A stretch of DNA of 64,000 nucleotides from Flavobacteriales bacterium (GTDB lineage: Bacteria; Bacteroidota; Bacteroidia; UBA10329). A model generated the notes under the pieces. That model was given only the letters and a program-made list of their open reading frames with translations, did not search any database and had not been told where the DNA came from. A program made the translations under genes and the position numbers. Shown here piece after piece: positions 7,832-16,688 of the stretch (position 1 is the stretch's first letter; each line of letters opens with the position of its first letter). The DNA lies in the NCBI GenBank assembly GCA_021739695.1, contig JAIPBM010000002.1, forward strand, positions 170,869-234,868, in the 5' to 3' direction.

Positions 7832-8523
7832 TGAAGCTAACCAAGTTGGAATGGGATTCTGGTTTTTTCGGATACCCGGTTGGCAGTTTAATCCTCGAAA
7901 AAGAACCATTCGATGAACATCAATTCATCCAAATGACACAGGAATTCAGACTCGTGTATGTGAATAGTTCGGATCCGATTGAATCAAGTTGGCTTTGCTA
8001 CGGAGACTCAAAAATTCTTTTTGCCAAAGAACCGACAGACAGACTTGCCGAAGTTGATGTTGTGGAAGCACCCATATTAAGCTTGTTGCAGATGAAGGAT
8101 ATCGGGCAGCAAAGTGGGCTTTATTCACGTTTCAGATTAGATCCTCATTTTAAGAATAATGAATTCGAACGACTTTATGAGGTTTGGGTGGAGCGGAGCA
8201 TGAAGAAGGAAATTGCATATTCCACATTGACCATATTAGAGGAAGACCAACCCACTGGAATCGTTACGCTATCAGAAGATAAAGAGGGCAATTCAAGCAT
8301 CGGACTTTTTGCTGTTTCAGAAGGCTTTAGAGGCAAGGGAATTGGAGGAAAGTTGCTTCGTGCAGCAGACCGAATGAGCTTTTCGAAAGGAAATTCGAGT
8401 TTAAGAGTCGCAACTCAAGGGAAAAACCAAGCGGCACGTGCGGTTTACGAACACTTTGGTTTCAGAAAGCACAGTCAATCGTACATTTATAATTACTGGA
8501 ATGAAGGATTTACCATTCAATAA
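7831..8523 (+). CDS. GNAT acyltransferase, WecD-like (dTDP-4-amino-4,6-dideoxygalactose N-acetyltransferase)
   Basis: The C-terminal half of this 230-residue protein is a GNAT domain with the acetyl-CoA loop GFRGKGIGGKL (165-175). The N-terminus carries LEWDSGFFGYPVG, similar to the start region of WecD-type enzymes. WecD acetylates dTDP-Fuc4N to dTDP-Fuc4NAc, and the next gene is a close WecE homologue, so the pair fits. The ATG at 7831 overlaps the preceding TAA by one base, and the next gene starts 23 nt inside this one. Donor and exact acceptor remain inferred. Confidence 0.75.
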   Translation: MKLTKLEWDSGFFGYPVGSLILEKEPFDEHQFIQMTQEFRLVYVNSSDPIESSWLCYGDSKILFAKEPTDRLAEVDVVEAPILSLLQMKDIGQQSGLYSRFRLDPHFKNNEFERLYEVWVERSMKKEIAYSTLTILEEDQPTGIVTLSEDKEGNSSIGLFAVSEGFRGKGIGGKLLRAADRMSFSKGNSSLRVATQGKNQAARAVYEHFGFRKHSQSYIYNYWNEGFTIQ

Positions 8524-9646
8524 GCCTCACTTAACAGGTAAGGAGGTCGAGTATCTGAACGATGCTGTTGCCACGGGAAAAATTTCTGGCAATGGCATTT
8601 TTACTAAAAAGTGTCAAGCCATTTTGGAAGAGATAACGGCTACGCCCAAGGCACTGTTGACCACGTCTTGTACCGATGCATTGGAAATGTGTGCCATTCT
8701 TATGGACATTCAACCAGGAGATGAGGTCATCATGCCTTCGTTCACATTCGTATCCACGGCAAATGCCTTCATACTAAGAGGAGCAAAGGTTGTTTTTGTG
8801 GATAGTAGGCCCGATCATCCTGGCATGGACGAGAACTTGGTGGAAGAGCTGATTACCGAACGTACCAAGGCCATTGTTGCTGTACATTATGCTGGCGTGG
8901 CCTGCAATATGGAAATGCTTAGTGCCATTGCAAAAACACACAACATCTATTTGATTGAAGATGCAGCCCAGGCCATTGACGCAAAGTTCAAATGGTCTGA
9001 TGGAAAGGAATCGTTCCTTGGTTCAATTGGGGAGCTGAGCGCTTTATCATTTCACGAAACCAAAAATATTCAGTGTGGTGAAGGTGGAGCCCTGCTGATA
9101 AACCAACGGGAATTCGAAAAACGGGCGGAGATCATTTGGGAGAAAGGCACTAATCGCACCGCTTTTTGGAGAGGTGAAGTGGACAAATATGGCTGGGTGG
9201 ATATCGGGTCATCATTCCTTCCATCAGAATTGAGTTCGGCATTTCTATTTGCACAGTTGGAAGACCTGAAATCGATTCAAGAACGAAGGCTGGAAATATG
9301 GAATCGATATTACGATGGGCTGAAATCTATAATTGATGACAAACAGGCACGACTTCCAAGTATCCCGAACTACGCAACAAATAATGCGCATATGTTCTAT
9401 ACGGTCTGTGCTTCGGAGGATGAAAGAACAGAGCTGATCTCACATTTAAAATCCGAAGACATTCATTCGGTATTCCATTATCAATCACTTTATGCTTCGC
9501 CATATTTCAAAGGCAAGCATGATGGAAGGCATTTGCCATGGTCCGATTTGTATAGCTCATGTTTAGTCAGACTGCCTCTTCATTTGCATTTGACCAACGA
9601 GGATGTTGATCGGATTGTTGCTTCAGTAGTTGAGTTTTACAGCTAA
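8501..9646 (+). CDS. wecE: dTDP-4-amino-4,6-dideoxygalactose transaminase
   Basis: This 381-residue PLP enzyme of the DegT/DnrJ family closely follows E. coli WecE/RffA: GKISGNG, TTSCTDALEM, a GDEVIMPSFTFVSTANAF block (73-90), VHYAGVAC, IEDAAQ, and the PLP lysine K188 in SFHETKN. It converts dTDP-4-keto-6-deoxyglucose to dTDP-Fuc4N with glutamate. The ATG at 8501 gives the family N-terminus (MKDLPFNKP); longer starts only read the 3' end of the acyltransferase gene. The dTDP-glucose precursor genes rmlA/rmlB are not in the window. Confidence 0.9.
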   Translation: MKDLPFNKPHLTGKEVEYLNDAVATGKISGNGIFTKKCQAILEEITATPKALLTTSCTDALEMCAILMDIQPGDEVIMPSFTFVSTANAFILRGAKVVFVDSRPDHPGMDENLVEELITERTKAIVAVHYAGVACNMEMLSAIAKTHNIYLIEDAAQAIDAKFKWSDGKESFLGSIGELSALSFHETKNIQCGEGGALLINQREFEKRAEIIWEKGTNRTAFWRGEVDKYGWVDIGSSFLPSELSSAFLFAQLEDLKSIQERRLEIWNRYYDGLKSIIDDKQARLPSIPNYATNNAHMFYTVCASEDERTELISHLKSEDIHSVFHYQSLYASPYFKGKHDGRHLPWSDLYSSCLVRLPLHLHLTNEDVDRIVASVVEFYS

Positions 9647-10753
9647 ATGAAGGTTCCGTTCATCGACCTTCGGTTCGTTAACGATTCATTGAGGCCCGAG
9701 ATGGAGAACGCGATAAACAGCGTTTTCAAAACGAGTGCATTTATATTGGGGGAAAATGTAGACTCGTTTGAAAAGGAATACGCTACGTTCAATCACACGC
9801 GAGACGCCATAGGTGTCAGCAGTGGTTTAGATGCGTTGATGCTTTCACTTCGAGCACTCAATATTGGACCCACAGATGAAGTCATTGTTCCCTCAAACAC
9901 CTACATAGCAACCGCATTAGCCGTGAGTAATGTAGGTGCAAGACCTGTCTTTGTTGAGCCGAAAATGGACACGTTCAATATTGATCAAGGCCGAATTTCA
10001 GCTGCAATTAATTCACGGACGAAGGCAATCATTCCTGTTCATCTTTACGGACAAGCGTGTGAAATGAGCGCAATAATGGCGATAGCAAATAGCCATGATT
10101 TGTTTGTGATTGAAGACAACGCCCAAGCGCATGGAGCCGCTTTTGAAGAAAGGCTAACCGGAAGTTGGGGTCACATTAACGCAACAAGTTTTTATCCGAC
10201 AAAAAATTTAGGAGCATTGGGAGACGCTGGCGCAATAACTACCAATGACCAAATGCTTGCCGATTCGGTTCGGTCTCTAAGGAATTATGGAAGCCGAGTA
10301 AAAAACATTCACGACCACCTTGGGTTTAACAATCGATTGGATGAAATTCAAGCTGCAATTCTCCGGATCAAACTCAAACGTTTAGAAGCTTGGACCAAAC
10401 AACGTCAGGATGCAGCAGCATATTACCATACGCAGCTTTCGGGAATAGGAGACGTCATTCTGCCTTTTGTTCATCCAGAGTCAACGCACGTTTATCATCT
10501 TTTTGTCATAAGAACGAACAGTCGGGACGATATCAAGCAATCTCTCTTAGAGCGCGGAATTGAAACGGCCATTCACTACCCAACACCACCACATATGCAG
10601 CCGGCCTATTCTCATTTAGAACTCAGGAAAGGGGCATTCATGTTGGCTGAAGAACTAGCCACAACAAGTTTGAGCCTGCCTCTTTATCCTGGAATTACAG
10701 AAGCACAGCAAGAAGTGGTTGTAAACGGGATAAAAGCGTTTTTTGATGCCTAA
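9647..10753 (+). CDS. DegT/DnrJ/EryC1 aminotransferase, FdtB/QdtB-like
   Basis: This 368-residue sugar aminotransferase has MKVPFIDL at the N-terminus, SSGLDALMLSLRA (58-70), VPVHLYG-type (129-135), IEDNAQAHGA and PLP lysine K186 (FYPTKNLGALGD). The FYPTKNLGA box fits the FdtB/QdtB branch, which aminates C3 of dTDP-3-keto-6-deoxyhexoses. It starts immediately after the wecE stop. A C3 and a C4 aminotransferase in one operon suggest either two amino sugars or a di-amino sugar; no FdtA-like isomerase is visible here. Confidence 0.85.
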   Translation: MKVPFIDLRFVNDSLRPEMENAINSVFKTSAFILGENVDSFEKEYATFNHTRDAIGVSSGLDALMLSLRALNIGPTDEVIVPSNTYIATALAVSNVGARPVFVEPKMDTFNIDQGRISAAINSRTKAIIPVHLYGQACEMSAIMAIANSHDLFVIEDNAQAHGAAFEERLTGSWGHINATSFYPTKNLGALGDAGAITTNDQMLADSVRSLRNYGSRVKNIHDHLGFNNRLDEIQAAILRIKLKRLEAWTKQRQDAAAYYHTQLSGIGDVILPFVHPESTHVYHLFVIRTNSRDDIKQSLLERGIETAIHYPTPPHMQPAYSHLELRKGAFMLAEELATTSLSLPLYPGITEAQQEVVVNGIKAFFDA

Positions 10754-11492
10754 GATTTCGGTAGTAATTCCGTGCTATTTCAACGAGGACAACATTCCGG
10801 TCACTACGGCTGCTCTTATTGCAAACGAAAGCACGCTTCCTTCGGATACGACATTGGAATATGTTTTTGTTGATGATGGTTCCGGTGATGAAACATTGGA
10901 TAGGTTGCTCAACTTCAAGCGAAGCCATCCCAAGAAAGTAACGGTGGTAAAACTTGCTTCGAACGTGGGCTCGTACAATGCGATTTACGCTGGTTTGAAG
11001 CACGCAACTGGAGACTGTGTTGTTGTGATGGCGGCTGACCTGCAAGACCCACCAGAACTGATTATAGAGATGTATCAATTTTGGCGTGATGGATCAAAAC
11101 TGGTCCTAGCAACCGGAACAAAGCAACGGAATGCTTTCGCAAATATTTTTTATTGGTTCATGAGGTCATTCGCCTTACCAACATTGCCGGCAGGCGGATT
11201 CGATTTTTGTCTTTTCGACAAAAAGGCAAAAGACCGGTTACTGACGCAGATGCAAGCAGATATCAATTCGCTTTACTTGCTGCTCACTATGAATTTGCCC
11301 CACGAAATCGTTATGTATCAAAAACGACAAAGAGTGATTGGCACTTCGAAATGGACAACGAAAAAGAAATTTAGACTTGCGTGGAAAACACTCGGATTTT
11401 TTATGGCCGAGCGAAGTGTGATTCTCGCGTATTTTTGGAGAAGTACAAAACCCGAAAACCCAGAACCGTTTATTATCGATGAAGTTTTCTGA
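10746..11492 (+). CDS. Family 2 glycosyltransferase with altered DxD
   Basis: This 248-residue GT2 protein starts at ATG 10746, overlapping the aminotransferase by 8 nt; the preceding TTG at 10743 is less likely. FVDDGSGDET (41-50) is intact, but the metal motif is AAD (96-98, MAADLQDPPE), so the first Asp of the usual DxD is missing. The LQDPPE segment is typical of polyprenyl-phosphate sugar synthases. No C-terminal pair of membrane helices is evident, only a hydrophobic patch near 215-230. It may be active with the remaining Asp, or act as a partner of the 6893 enzyme. Confidence 0.75.
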   Translation: MPKISVVIPCYFNEDNIPVTTAALIANESTLPSDTTLEYVFVDDGSGDETLDRLLNFKRSHPKKVTVVKLASNVGSYNAIYAGLKHATGDCVVVMAADLQDPPELIIEMYQFWRDGSKLVLATGTKQRNAFANIFYWFMRSFALPTLPAGGFDFCLFDKKAKDRLLTQMQADINSLYLLLTMNLPHEIVMYQKRQRVIGTSKWTTKKKFRLAWKTLGFFMAERSVILAYFWRSTKPENPEPFIIDEVF

Positions 11493-11513
11493 TCGTTTCC
11501 TCACAACTTACAA

Positions 11514-12884
11514 ATGAGTGAATTTAAATTAAAAGAGGGCGTCTTCTTGGCTGTGTTTACCTTGCTTTTTGGGACAACATTTTTGTTGTATCATCTAGGA
11601 TTGGACCAATACTATTGTTTGAGCGCAGATGACTTCGCTGGTATTGACAACTCCATTCACGGAATTCCTGGATTGAGCCATGCATGGCATTTCTATTGGA
11701 ATTGGGAGGGACCATTCCTTTCTCATTTCATAAATGGATTAATTCTATGGACTGTTTCTTTTGGTGCGGCGCCAATGATTGTTTTTATGTTGGTTAAGTT
11801 GGCATTATTAGGGTCTACCGCTCTGCTGATTCGTTCTGTGTTTATTCGATTTCAATGTTCGTTGTCGTGGTCAAAGAGTTGGCTTGTTGCAATAACGTTC
11901 AATATCATCCTATATCTCATTTCACCGAATAAATCTGAAATCTGGCATTGGTTAACGGGCACGCTTTATCTGGTGCCGCTCATTTGTTTGCAACTTGGTG
12001 CGGCTGCAATTATGAGAGATAAGTTACTGTTGTCAGTTGTTCCGTTTGCGGTGGTAATGCAGAGTAAGGTCACCTATGCTGTCTTGGTTTTTGGGTTTCT
12101 TGTGCTGTTAACTGCACTAACCTGGATTCTGAATTCTGATAATCGGAAACGGGCGCTTTTCTGCCTTACTGCCTTGTTTCTTTTTTTGGCTGCCTACATT
12201 GTCGCACCTGGCAATTATGTTAGGCTGACAGATCACGGTAAATCAAATGAGGAACTCTTATGGCAATTCATTATCGGCCTGTATAATCTTTTCATTTCTT
12301 TCAACCTGGCTAAACTAGACAGGGTGATTCTCGGTCTTTTGATCGGGATTCCAATACTTGGAACGAAAACGAAATTGCTCAGACCAAGTAAATTTTGGTA
12401 TTGGCTCGTTCCTGTGTTTCTTTATTTGGGTTTTTCTGTAATGCATGAGGTGCTTTTTGTATCCATTACCGGCTGCAGAGAATGGACTCGTGTTCTATCA
12501 TTACACTCATATCTTTTTCTGGTCATGGTCTTCGTTTATGGCGTTTGGCTATTTGGTCTAATTCCTGAAAAGTGGCAGTTAAAAATTTGGCCAGCCTCAG
12601 TTATAGGAGTCGTGGGGATGTGTTTGCACCTTTTTAATGGACATCATGTACAACTTCAAATGGGCGAAGAGCTTAAATCGAATTATGACTCTCGTATGGC
12701 AACGATAATGAAACATGAAGAAATTGGCGATACTCTTTATGTAGAACCAATGAACTACGAGGGCGTACTTTACTTTCAAGATTTTTCCGAAGACCCAGGA
12801 AATTGGATCAACAAGGATTTTACGAAAGCCCATGAGATAGATTTCGAAATTGCCCTGAAGGCGGGGGTGTGTCAACTTGAATAG
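11514..12884 (+). CDS. Polytopic membrane protein, GT-C-like, 456 aa
   Basis: This protein has roughly ten hydrophobic helices. After the first helix, an outside loop holds an acidic motif, SADDFAG (around residues 37-43), and HFYWNWEGPFLSHF follows. An acidic residue in the first periplasmic loop is the hallmark of GT-C glycosyltransferases that use polyprenyl-linked donors, and DUF6056-type proteins look similar. The gene follows a GT2 gene by 21 nt, so a role in building or transferring a surface glycan is likely. I cannot assign donor or acceptor. Confidence 0.65.
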   Translation: MSEFKLKEGVFLAVFTLLFGTTFLLYHLGLDQYYCLSADDFAGIDNSIHGIPGLSHAWHFYWNWEGPFLSHFINGLILWTVSFGAAPMIVFMLVKLALLGSTALLIRSVFIRFQCSLSWSKSWLVAITFNIILYLISPNKSEIWHWLTGTLYLVPLICLQLGAAAIMRDKLLLSVVPFAVVMQSKVTYAVLVFGFLVLLTALTWILNSDNRKRALFCLTALFLFLAAYIVAPGNYVRLTDHGKSNEELLWQFIIGLYNLFISFNLAKLDRVILGLLIGIPILGTKTKLLRPSKFWYWLVPVFLYLGFSVMHEVLFVSITGCREWTRVLSLHSYLFLVMVFVYGVWLFGLIPEKWQLKIWPASVIGVVGMCLHLFNGHHVQLQMGEELKSNYDSRMATIMKHEEIGDTLYVEPMNYEGVLYFQDFSEDPGNWINKDFTKAHEIDFEIALKAGVCQLE

Positions 12885-13007
12885 TCTCTAATTGAATTCA
12901 ATAATCTAGCGAAAGAGCGTCTCAGCTAAGGTTAATGCCATGCGGTTATTGTAAATTTGAAGGATGAATCATTTGCGCAATAGACTTAACTGAAAAGATA
13001 TCACGGT

Positions 13008-14876
13008 ATGATTTCAATTCCGCAAATTATTCAAATTTATTTTTCTGGGATTACGGTTTTGTTGGTTTTGGCATTGTTTAGCTTACTGCTTTGCCGCCAT
13101 GTGGGAGAACAACAAAGGAAAGTGCTGCCAATATTTGCCTTTGTGACCCTTGGGTTTTTAACGGCTGTATGGTTTACTCGAGGAAATACTTCTTTATGGC
13201 CAGCATTCATATTGGTAATTGTTGGGCTTTGGCATGGCGAAAAGCACATAAATAGTAGTGTGTTGGGAAAAACACTTGTTGAGGTTGCATATCTGTTTTT
13301 CTTATTCACAGGCTTTTTTATTTTGATGTTCATTCTGTCATCAAATAGAGATGGAGACTTAATTATATCGAATTACGACACACCCTTCTATGTGCGGTTG
13401 GTGGAACACCTAATGTTGACTGGAAACGAATCTTTTTATTTAGAGCGTTTGTATCCGGAAGAGAACGGTGTACTGCTGTATCATTATTTAGAACATTGGT
13501 TGGCTGCTTTTATAAAAATCATTACTCCGAATATTCCAACCATCTATTCTTTTGACCTGGTTCTTAACCCTTTGCTGTTCAGTCTTGCTACGCTGGGTTT
13601 TTTCCATCTAGTTGGCGCTGTGACGAAAAGAACAGACGGATTTGTCTACATGTTGGCCCCTATCATAGTTTTCGGAATTGCAACTCCAGAAATCGTTGAT
13701 GCGCTGCCAAGCGGTATTCCTTGCAACCTTAATAGGTCATGGTCTCCTTTTGAGCAACCAAAAGCTGCGGTCGCCTATATTTTTCTTTCTCCTCTTCTGC
13801 TGGCGGTGCACATACGCCATCTTAAACAGCTATGGATTATGTCTATGCTATTGGGTGTTTGTTTTATTCCTACCATTCCAACAGTTACGCTTAGTGCAAT
13901 GCTTATTACTGTTTTATGGGTATTGTTGCTGGAGGTAAATTGGCAAAAAGCATTGATAAGCGCAGCCACGAGCGTTTTAATTGCCTCCTTAGGGCTGGGA
14001 ATTTGGCTTGTGTTTAACTATAAAGCAAAGTCCTTTGGTGGTCAAATAACCGCGGATGAAATTCTTGCGTTTTATCATCATTATGCGGTTGGTATAATTG
14101 GGGTTTCCGTTATTTCGTCTGTTGTGATTTTTCTACCCGCACTTATTTTATTGACCGCCATAAGGAGGTTGAATTTGGAAATTGTCGTTTTTGTTTTGTC
14201 GCTTTACGGTTTCGGCCTAATTTGCTATGCTTCACTGGGCTTTGAATTTGAATCATTTCAACTTTTTCAGACCATTTCTCTACCGGCTTTAACCAGCCTA
14301 TTGCTTCTTTTGGCCGCTGTCATTTTGATTAAAAGCAATCACATTTTGTTAAGGGCCGTGGTTTTCGTCTTTTTAGTTCTGGTGGCGAACACACGAATAG
14401 TTAATTATGGGTTTATTATTGCCAAAGGACAGGAAATAATCGACCTTAAATCTTTTGTAACACAAGAGGATGTTCAGACAGCGTTTATTAGAAACCCTAA
14501 AGAGTATGAAGGCGCTGTGCAGGGAAAACAACCGTATTTGCATTTTCCTATAGAACAGTTGCACTCGACTTCATCAAGTTATCATTCGTTTAGTCTCAAT
14601 GAATTGTCGTGGCAAGTTGTTTCCCCACTTTACCAAGAAGAATATCGATTTAAGGAATTTTCTAGTTTTTGCAGGTTTGTCAACCATGAAGGGGTTCAAG
14701 ATTCTTCCCTAGAATCTCAGCAAAGGACTTTTTTAGTTAAGAATAATATTCATTATCTGGAGGCTTCAGCAATGTCGGACATTAGCGCGTTGAACCTTAC
14801 AATTGTTGATAGCTTGGTGTTCCAAAATGGTTCTAGGCTCTACAGGTTAGATTACGATTCCCGTCAGTATAAGTAA
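13008..14876 (+). CDS. Polytopic membrane protein, GT-C-like, 622 aa (relative of the one at 18871)
   Basis: This protein has about a dozen hydrophobic helices in residues 1-470 and then a soluble C-terminal domain of ~150 residues. A large early loop carries D124 (SNYDTPFY), H134 (VEHLML), YHY at 158-160 and W164. The same residues, with nearly the same spacing, occur in the protein at 18871. The pattern suggests a GT-C or O-antigen-processing type of enzyme acting on the periplasmic side. The gene sits within the glycan cluster, 123 nt after the previous gene, so it may have its own promoter. Confidence 0.6.
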   Translation: MISIPQIIQIYFSGITVLLVLALFSLLLCRHVGEQQRKVLPIFAFVTLGFLTAVWFTRGNTSLWPAFILVIVGLWHGEKHINSSVLGKTLVEVAYLFFLFTGFFILMFILSSNRDGDLIISNYDTPFYVRLVEHLMLTGNESFYLERLYPEENGVLLYHYLEHWLAAFIKIITPNIPTIYSFDLVLNPLLFSLATLGFFHLVGAVTKRTDGFVYMLAPIIVFGIATPEIVDALPSGIPCNLNRSWSPFEQPKAAVAYIFLSPLLLAVHIRHLKQLWIMSMLLGVCFIPTIPTVTLSAMLITVLWVLLLEVNWQKALISAATSVLIASLGLGIWLVFNYKAKSFGGQITADEILAFYHHYAVGIIGVSVISSVVIFLPALILLTAIRRLNLEIVVFVLSLYGFGLICYASLGFEFESFQLFQTISLPALTSLLLLLAAVILIKSNHILLRAVVFVFLVLVANTRIVNYGFIIAKGQEIIDLKSFVTQEDVQTAFIRNPKEYEGAVQGKQPYLHFPIEQLHSTSSSYHSFSLNELSWQVVSPLYQEEYRFKEFSSFCRFVNHEGVQDSSLESQQRTFLVKNNIHYLEASAMSDISALNLTIVDSLVFQNGSRLYRLDYDSRQYK

Positions 14877-15085
14877 GGGTCTAGCAATAATTATTAGGGC
14901 GTTAGGCCAGCAATTTTCTTATTAATTGATAGGAGTTGCACCCTCGATAAGTGACCATCAGTTTTTAGCAAATAGAACTTGTTGGTTTCCAGGTTGGACA
15001 GGCTGGTCAAAAACGGTAGCGCATCTAAATTTTAAGTTGAATTCGGAACAAGCTCGGATATCACCAATTATCATAGATTTGTTGT

Positions 15086-15793
15086 ATGTCTCAGTCCATA
15101 GAGTTATCAGTCGTCATCCTCTGTTATCGTTCAGAAGCAACGGTTGTAGATTTCGTTAAAAAAGCAGAGGAATTAATAAAAACGCTTACCGATAGTTATG
15201 AGTTAGTGCTTGTTGCCAACTATATCGAGGGTTCTGATGACCGGACACGCGATTATGTAGTTAAAATAGAACAAGAGAATACACATTGCAAAGTAATATG
15301 CAAGCCCAAGCAAGGGATGATGGGCTGGGACATGCGCTCGGGTCTGGACGCGGCTAGCGGGGACTACATTTGTGTCATTGATGGTGACGGACAATTCCCA
15401 ATAGAAAGCATCTCTGCATGTTTCGAGCAGGTTAGAACAGGAAAGTTTGATCTTGTGAAAACGTACAGGGTCAAGAGGGGAGATGGGGTTTATCGAAGGT
15501 TCATCAGTAAAGGCTACAACGCTTTGTTTTCCTTGCTTTTTCCGGGAATAGCTTCTCATGATGCAAATTCAAAGCCAAAGATTCTGAAACGAGAAGCATA
15601 TCAGAAGATGAAGCTCCGTTCTGATGATTGGTTTATTGACGCTGAAATTATGTTAAATGTTCGTGATCTTGGGATGACATATCATGAAATTCCGGTTGAG
15701 TTTTATGAATTGGAAGGAAGAGCCTCATTCGTTAAGCTTCCCGCTATCGTTGAATTCGTTAAGAACCTACTTCAATACCGGTTTGGCCGATAG
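15086..15793 (+). CDS. Family 2 glycosyltransferase (DPM1-like, short form)
   Basis: This 235-residue GT2 protein has the DGD metal motif at 99-101 (VIDGDGQFP). The usual VDDGS donor-binding motif is replaced by VANYIEGSDD (43-52), which is unusual. There are no C-terminal membrane helices, as in short DPM1-like enzymes. TAGATTTG at 15074-15081 resembles a -7 box but lies only 4 nt before the ATG, so it would give a leaderless message. The epimerase gene follows after 4 nt. Confidence 0.8.
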   Translation: MSQSIELSVVILCYRSEATVVDFVKKAEELIKTLTDSYELVLVANYIEGSDDRTRDYVVKIEQENTHCKVICKPKQGMMGWDMRSGLDAASGDYICVIDGDGQFPIESISACFEQVRTGKFDLVKTYRVKRGDGVYRRFISKGYNALFSLLFPGIASHDANSKPKILKREAYQKMKLRSDDWFIDAEIMLNVRDLGMTYHEIPVEFYELEGRASFVKLPAIVEFVKNLLQYRFGR

Positions 15794-15797
15794 CCGA

Positions 15798-16688
15798 ATG
15801 GCAGAGCGAAAAAAGGTATTTATTACAGGGGCCTCTTCTGCACTTCTTAAAGAGGTGGTTTCGTTGGTCAATCTATCAGAGTATGAGATAGTTGGCCTGA
15901 CCAGAACGCATTTTGCACTCGTTACTGGCAACATAAGATGGGTAGTGGGAGACCTTTTGAACCCATTAAGCTATAGGGAAGAGCTTCTAACCGCTCATAT
16001 TGTTATTCATGCTGCAGCGCTGACCCATACAAGTGAGGCGTTTGAATATTTTCGGATAAACGTTGATGGTACTCTGGCAATACTTAATCACATTCCTAGT
16101 TCAAATCAACCTCTTTTTGTTCTGATTAGCTCTAGGGTTGCGGGAGAAAACAGTGGTGCTTATGGTGAAAGCAAGCTACTCGCGGAAGAGTTAGTACAGC
16201 AGATGTCAAAAAAATGGCTCATTATACGACCGGCAGAGGTTTATGGTGGTGCTAAGAACGAAGGAATTGACAGCGTGATCAGCTCCTGCTTAAAGGGGGG
16301 CATTAAACCATGTCCAATTGGGCTGAAGAGTAAAATGTACCCGATTCACCAAATAGATGCTGCCAAAGCCATTCATAACAGCATATTTGTGGAGCCATGT
16401 GTAATGGATACTATGTATGTAAATGGCCCACAGGGCTATTCTTATTTACAGCTTTTGAAATTCATTGAAGGAATCTCTAGCAATAGAATCATTCCTTTCG
16501 TTGCACCAAAATTCGTACTGAAGCTTGCAGCATTTTTTGGGGCTTCACTCGGTCTAAAAATAGGTTTTGTTCCCGACCAAATTGCTCGGCTTTACTCAGA
16601 AAAAAATCACGGACCAGCACCCGAAATATCTGTAACATTAGAGGCCTATATTACTGAAATCATCAAACGAAATGATACCATCACGTAA
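15798..16688 (+). CDS. NAD-dependent epimerase/dehydratase (extended SDR) with degenerate nucleotide-binding loop
   Basis: This 296-residue protein is an extended SDR. The dinucleotide loop reads TGASSALL (10-17), lacking the second and third glycines of TGxxGxxG. S111/S112 (ISSR) and the catalytic YGESK (Y122, K126) are present. It probably modifies a nucleotide sugar or a lipid-linked sugar for the glycan cluster. The ATG at 15798 puts the Rossmann strand (KKVFITG) near the N-terminus; earlier codons overlap the GT2 gene. The 3' end overlaps the next gene by 17 nt. Confidence 0.8.
   Translation: MAERKKVFITGASSALLKEVVSLVNLSEYEIVGLTRTHFALVTGNIRWVVGDLLNPLSYREELLTAHIVIHAAALTHTSEAFEYFRINVDGTLAILNHIPSSNQPLFVLISSRVAGENSGAYGESKLLAEELVQQMSKKWLIIRPAEVYGGAKNEGIDSVISSCLKGGIKPCPIGLKSKMYPIHQIDAAKAIHNSIFVEPCVMDTMYVNGPQGYSYLQLLKFIEGISSNRIIPFVAPKFVLKLAAFFGASLGLKIGFVPDQIARLYSEKNHGPAPEISVTLEAYITEIIKRNDTIT

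Noticed and set aside
8438..8500. Longer N-terminus for the wecE gene
   Set aside because: The extra residues are only the acyltransferase 3' end read in another frame; the WecE family begins at the MKDLPFNKP start at 8501.
14926..15159. 77-codon open frame before the GT2 gene at 15086
   Set aside because: Overlaps the GT2 start by 74 nt in another frame, shows no signal, domain or coupling, and most of it is low-information intergenic sequence.
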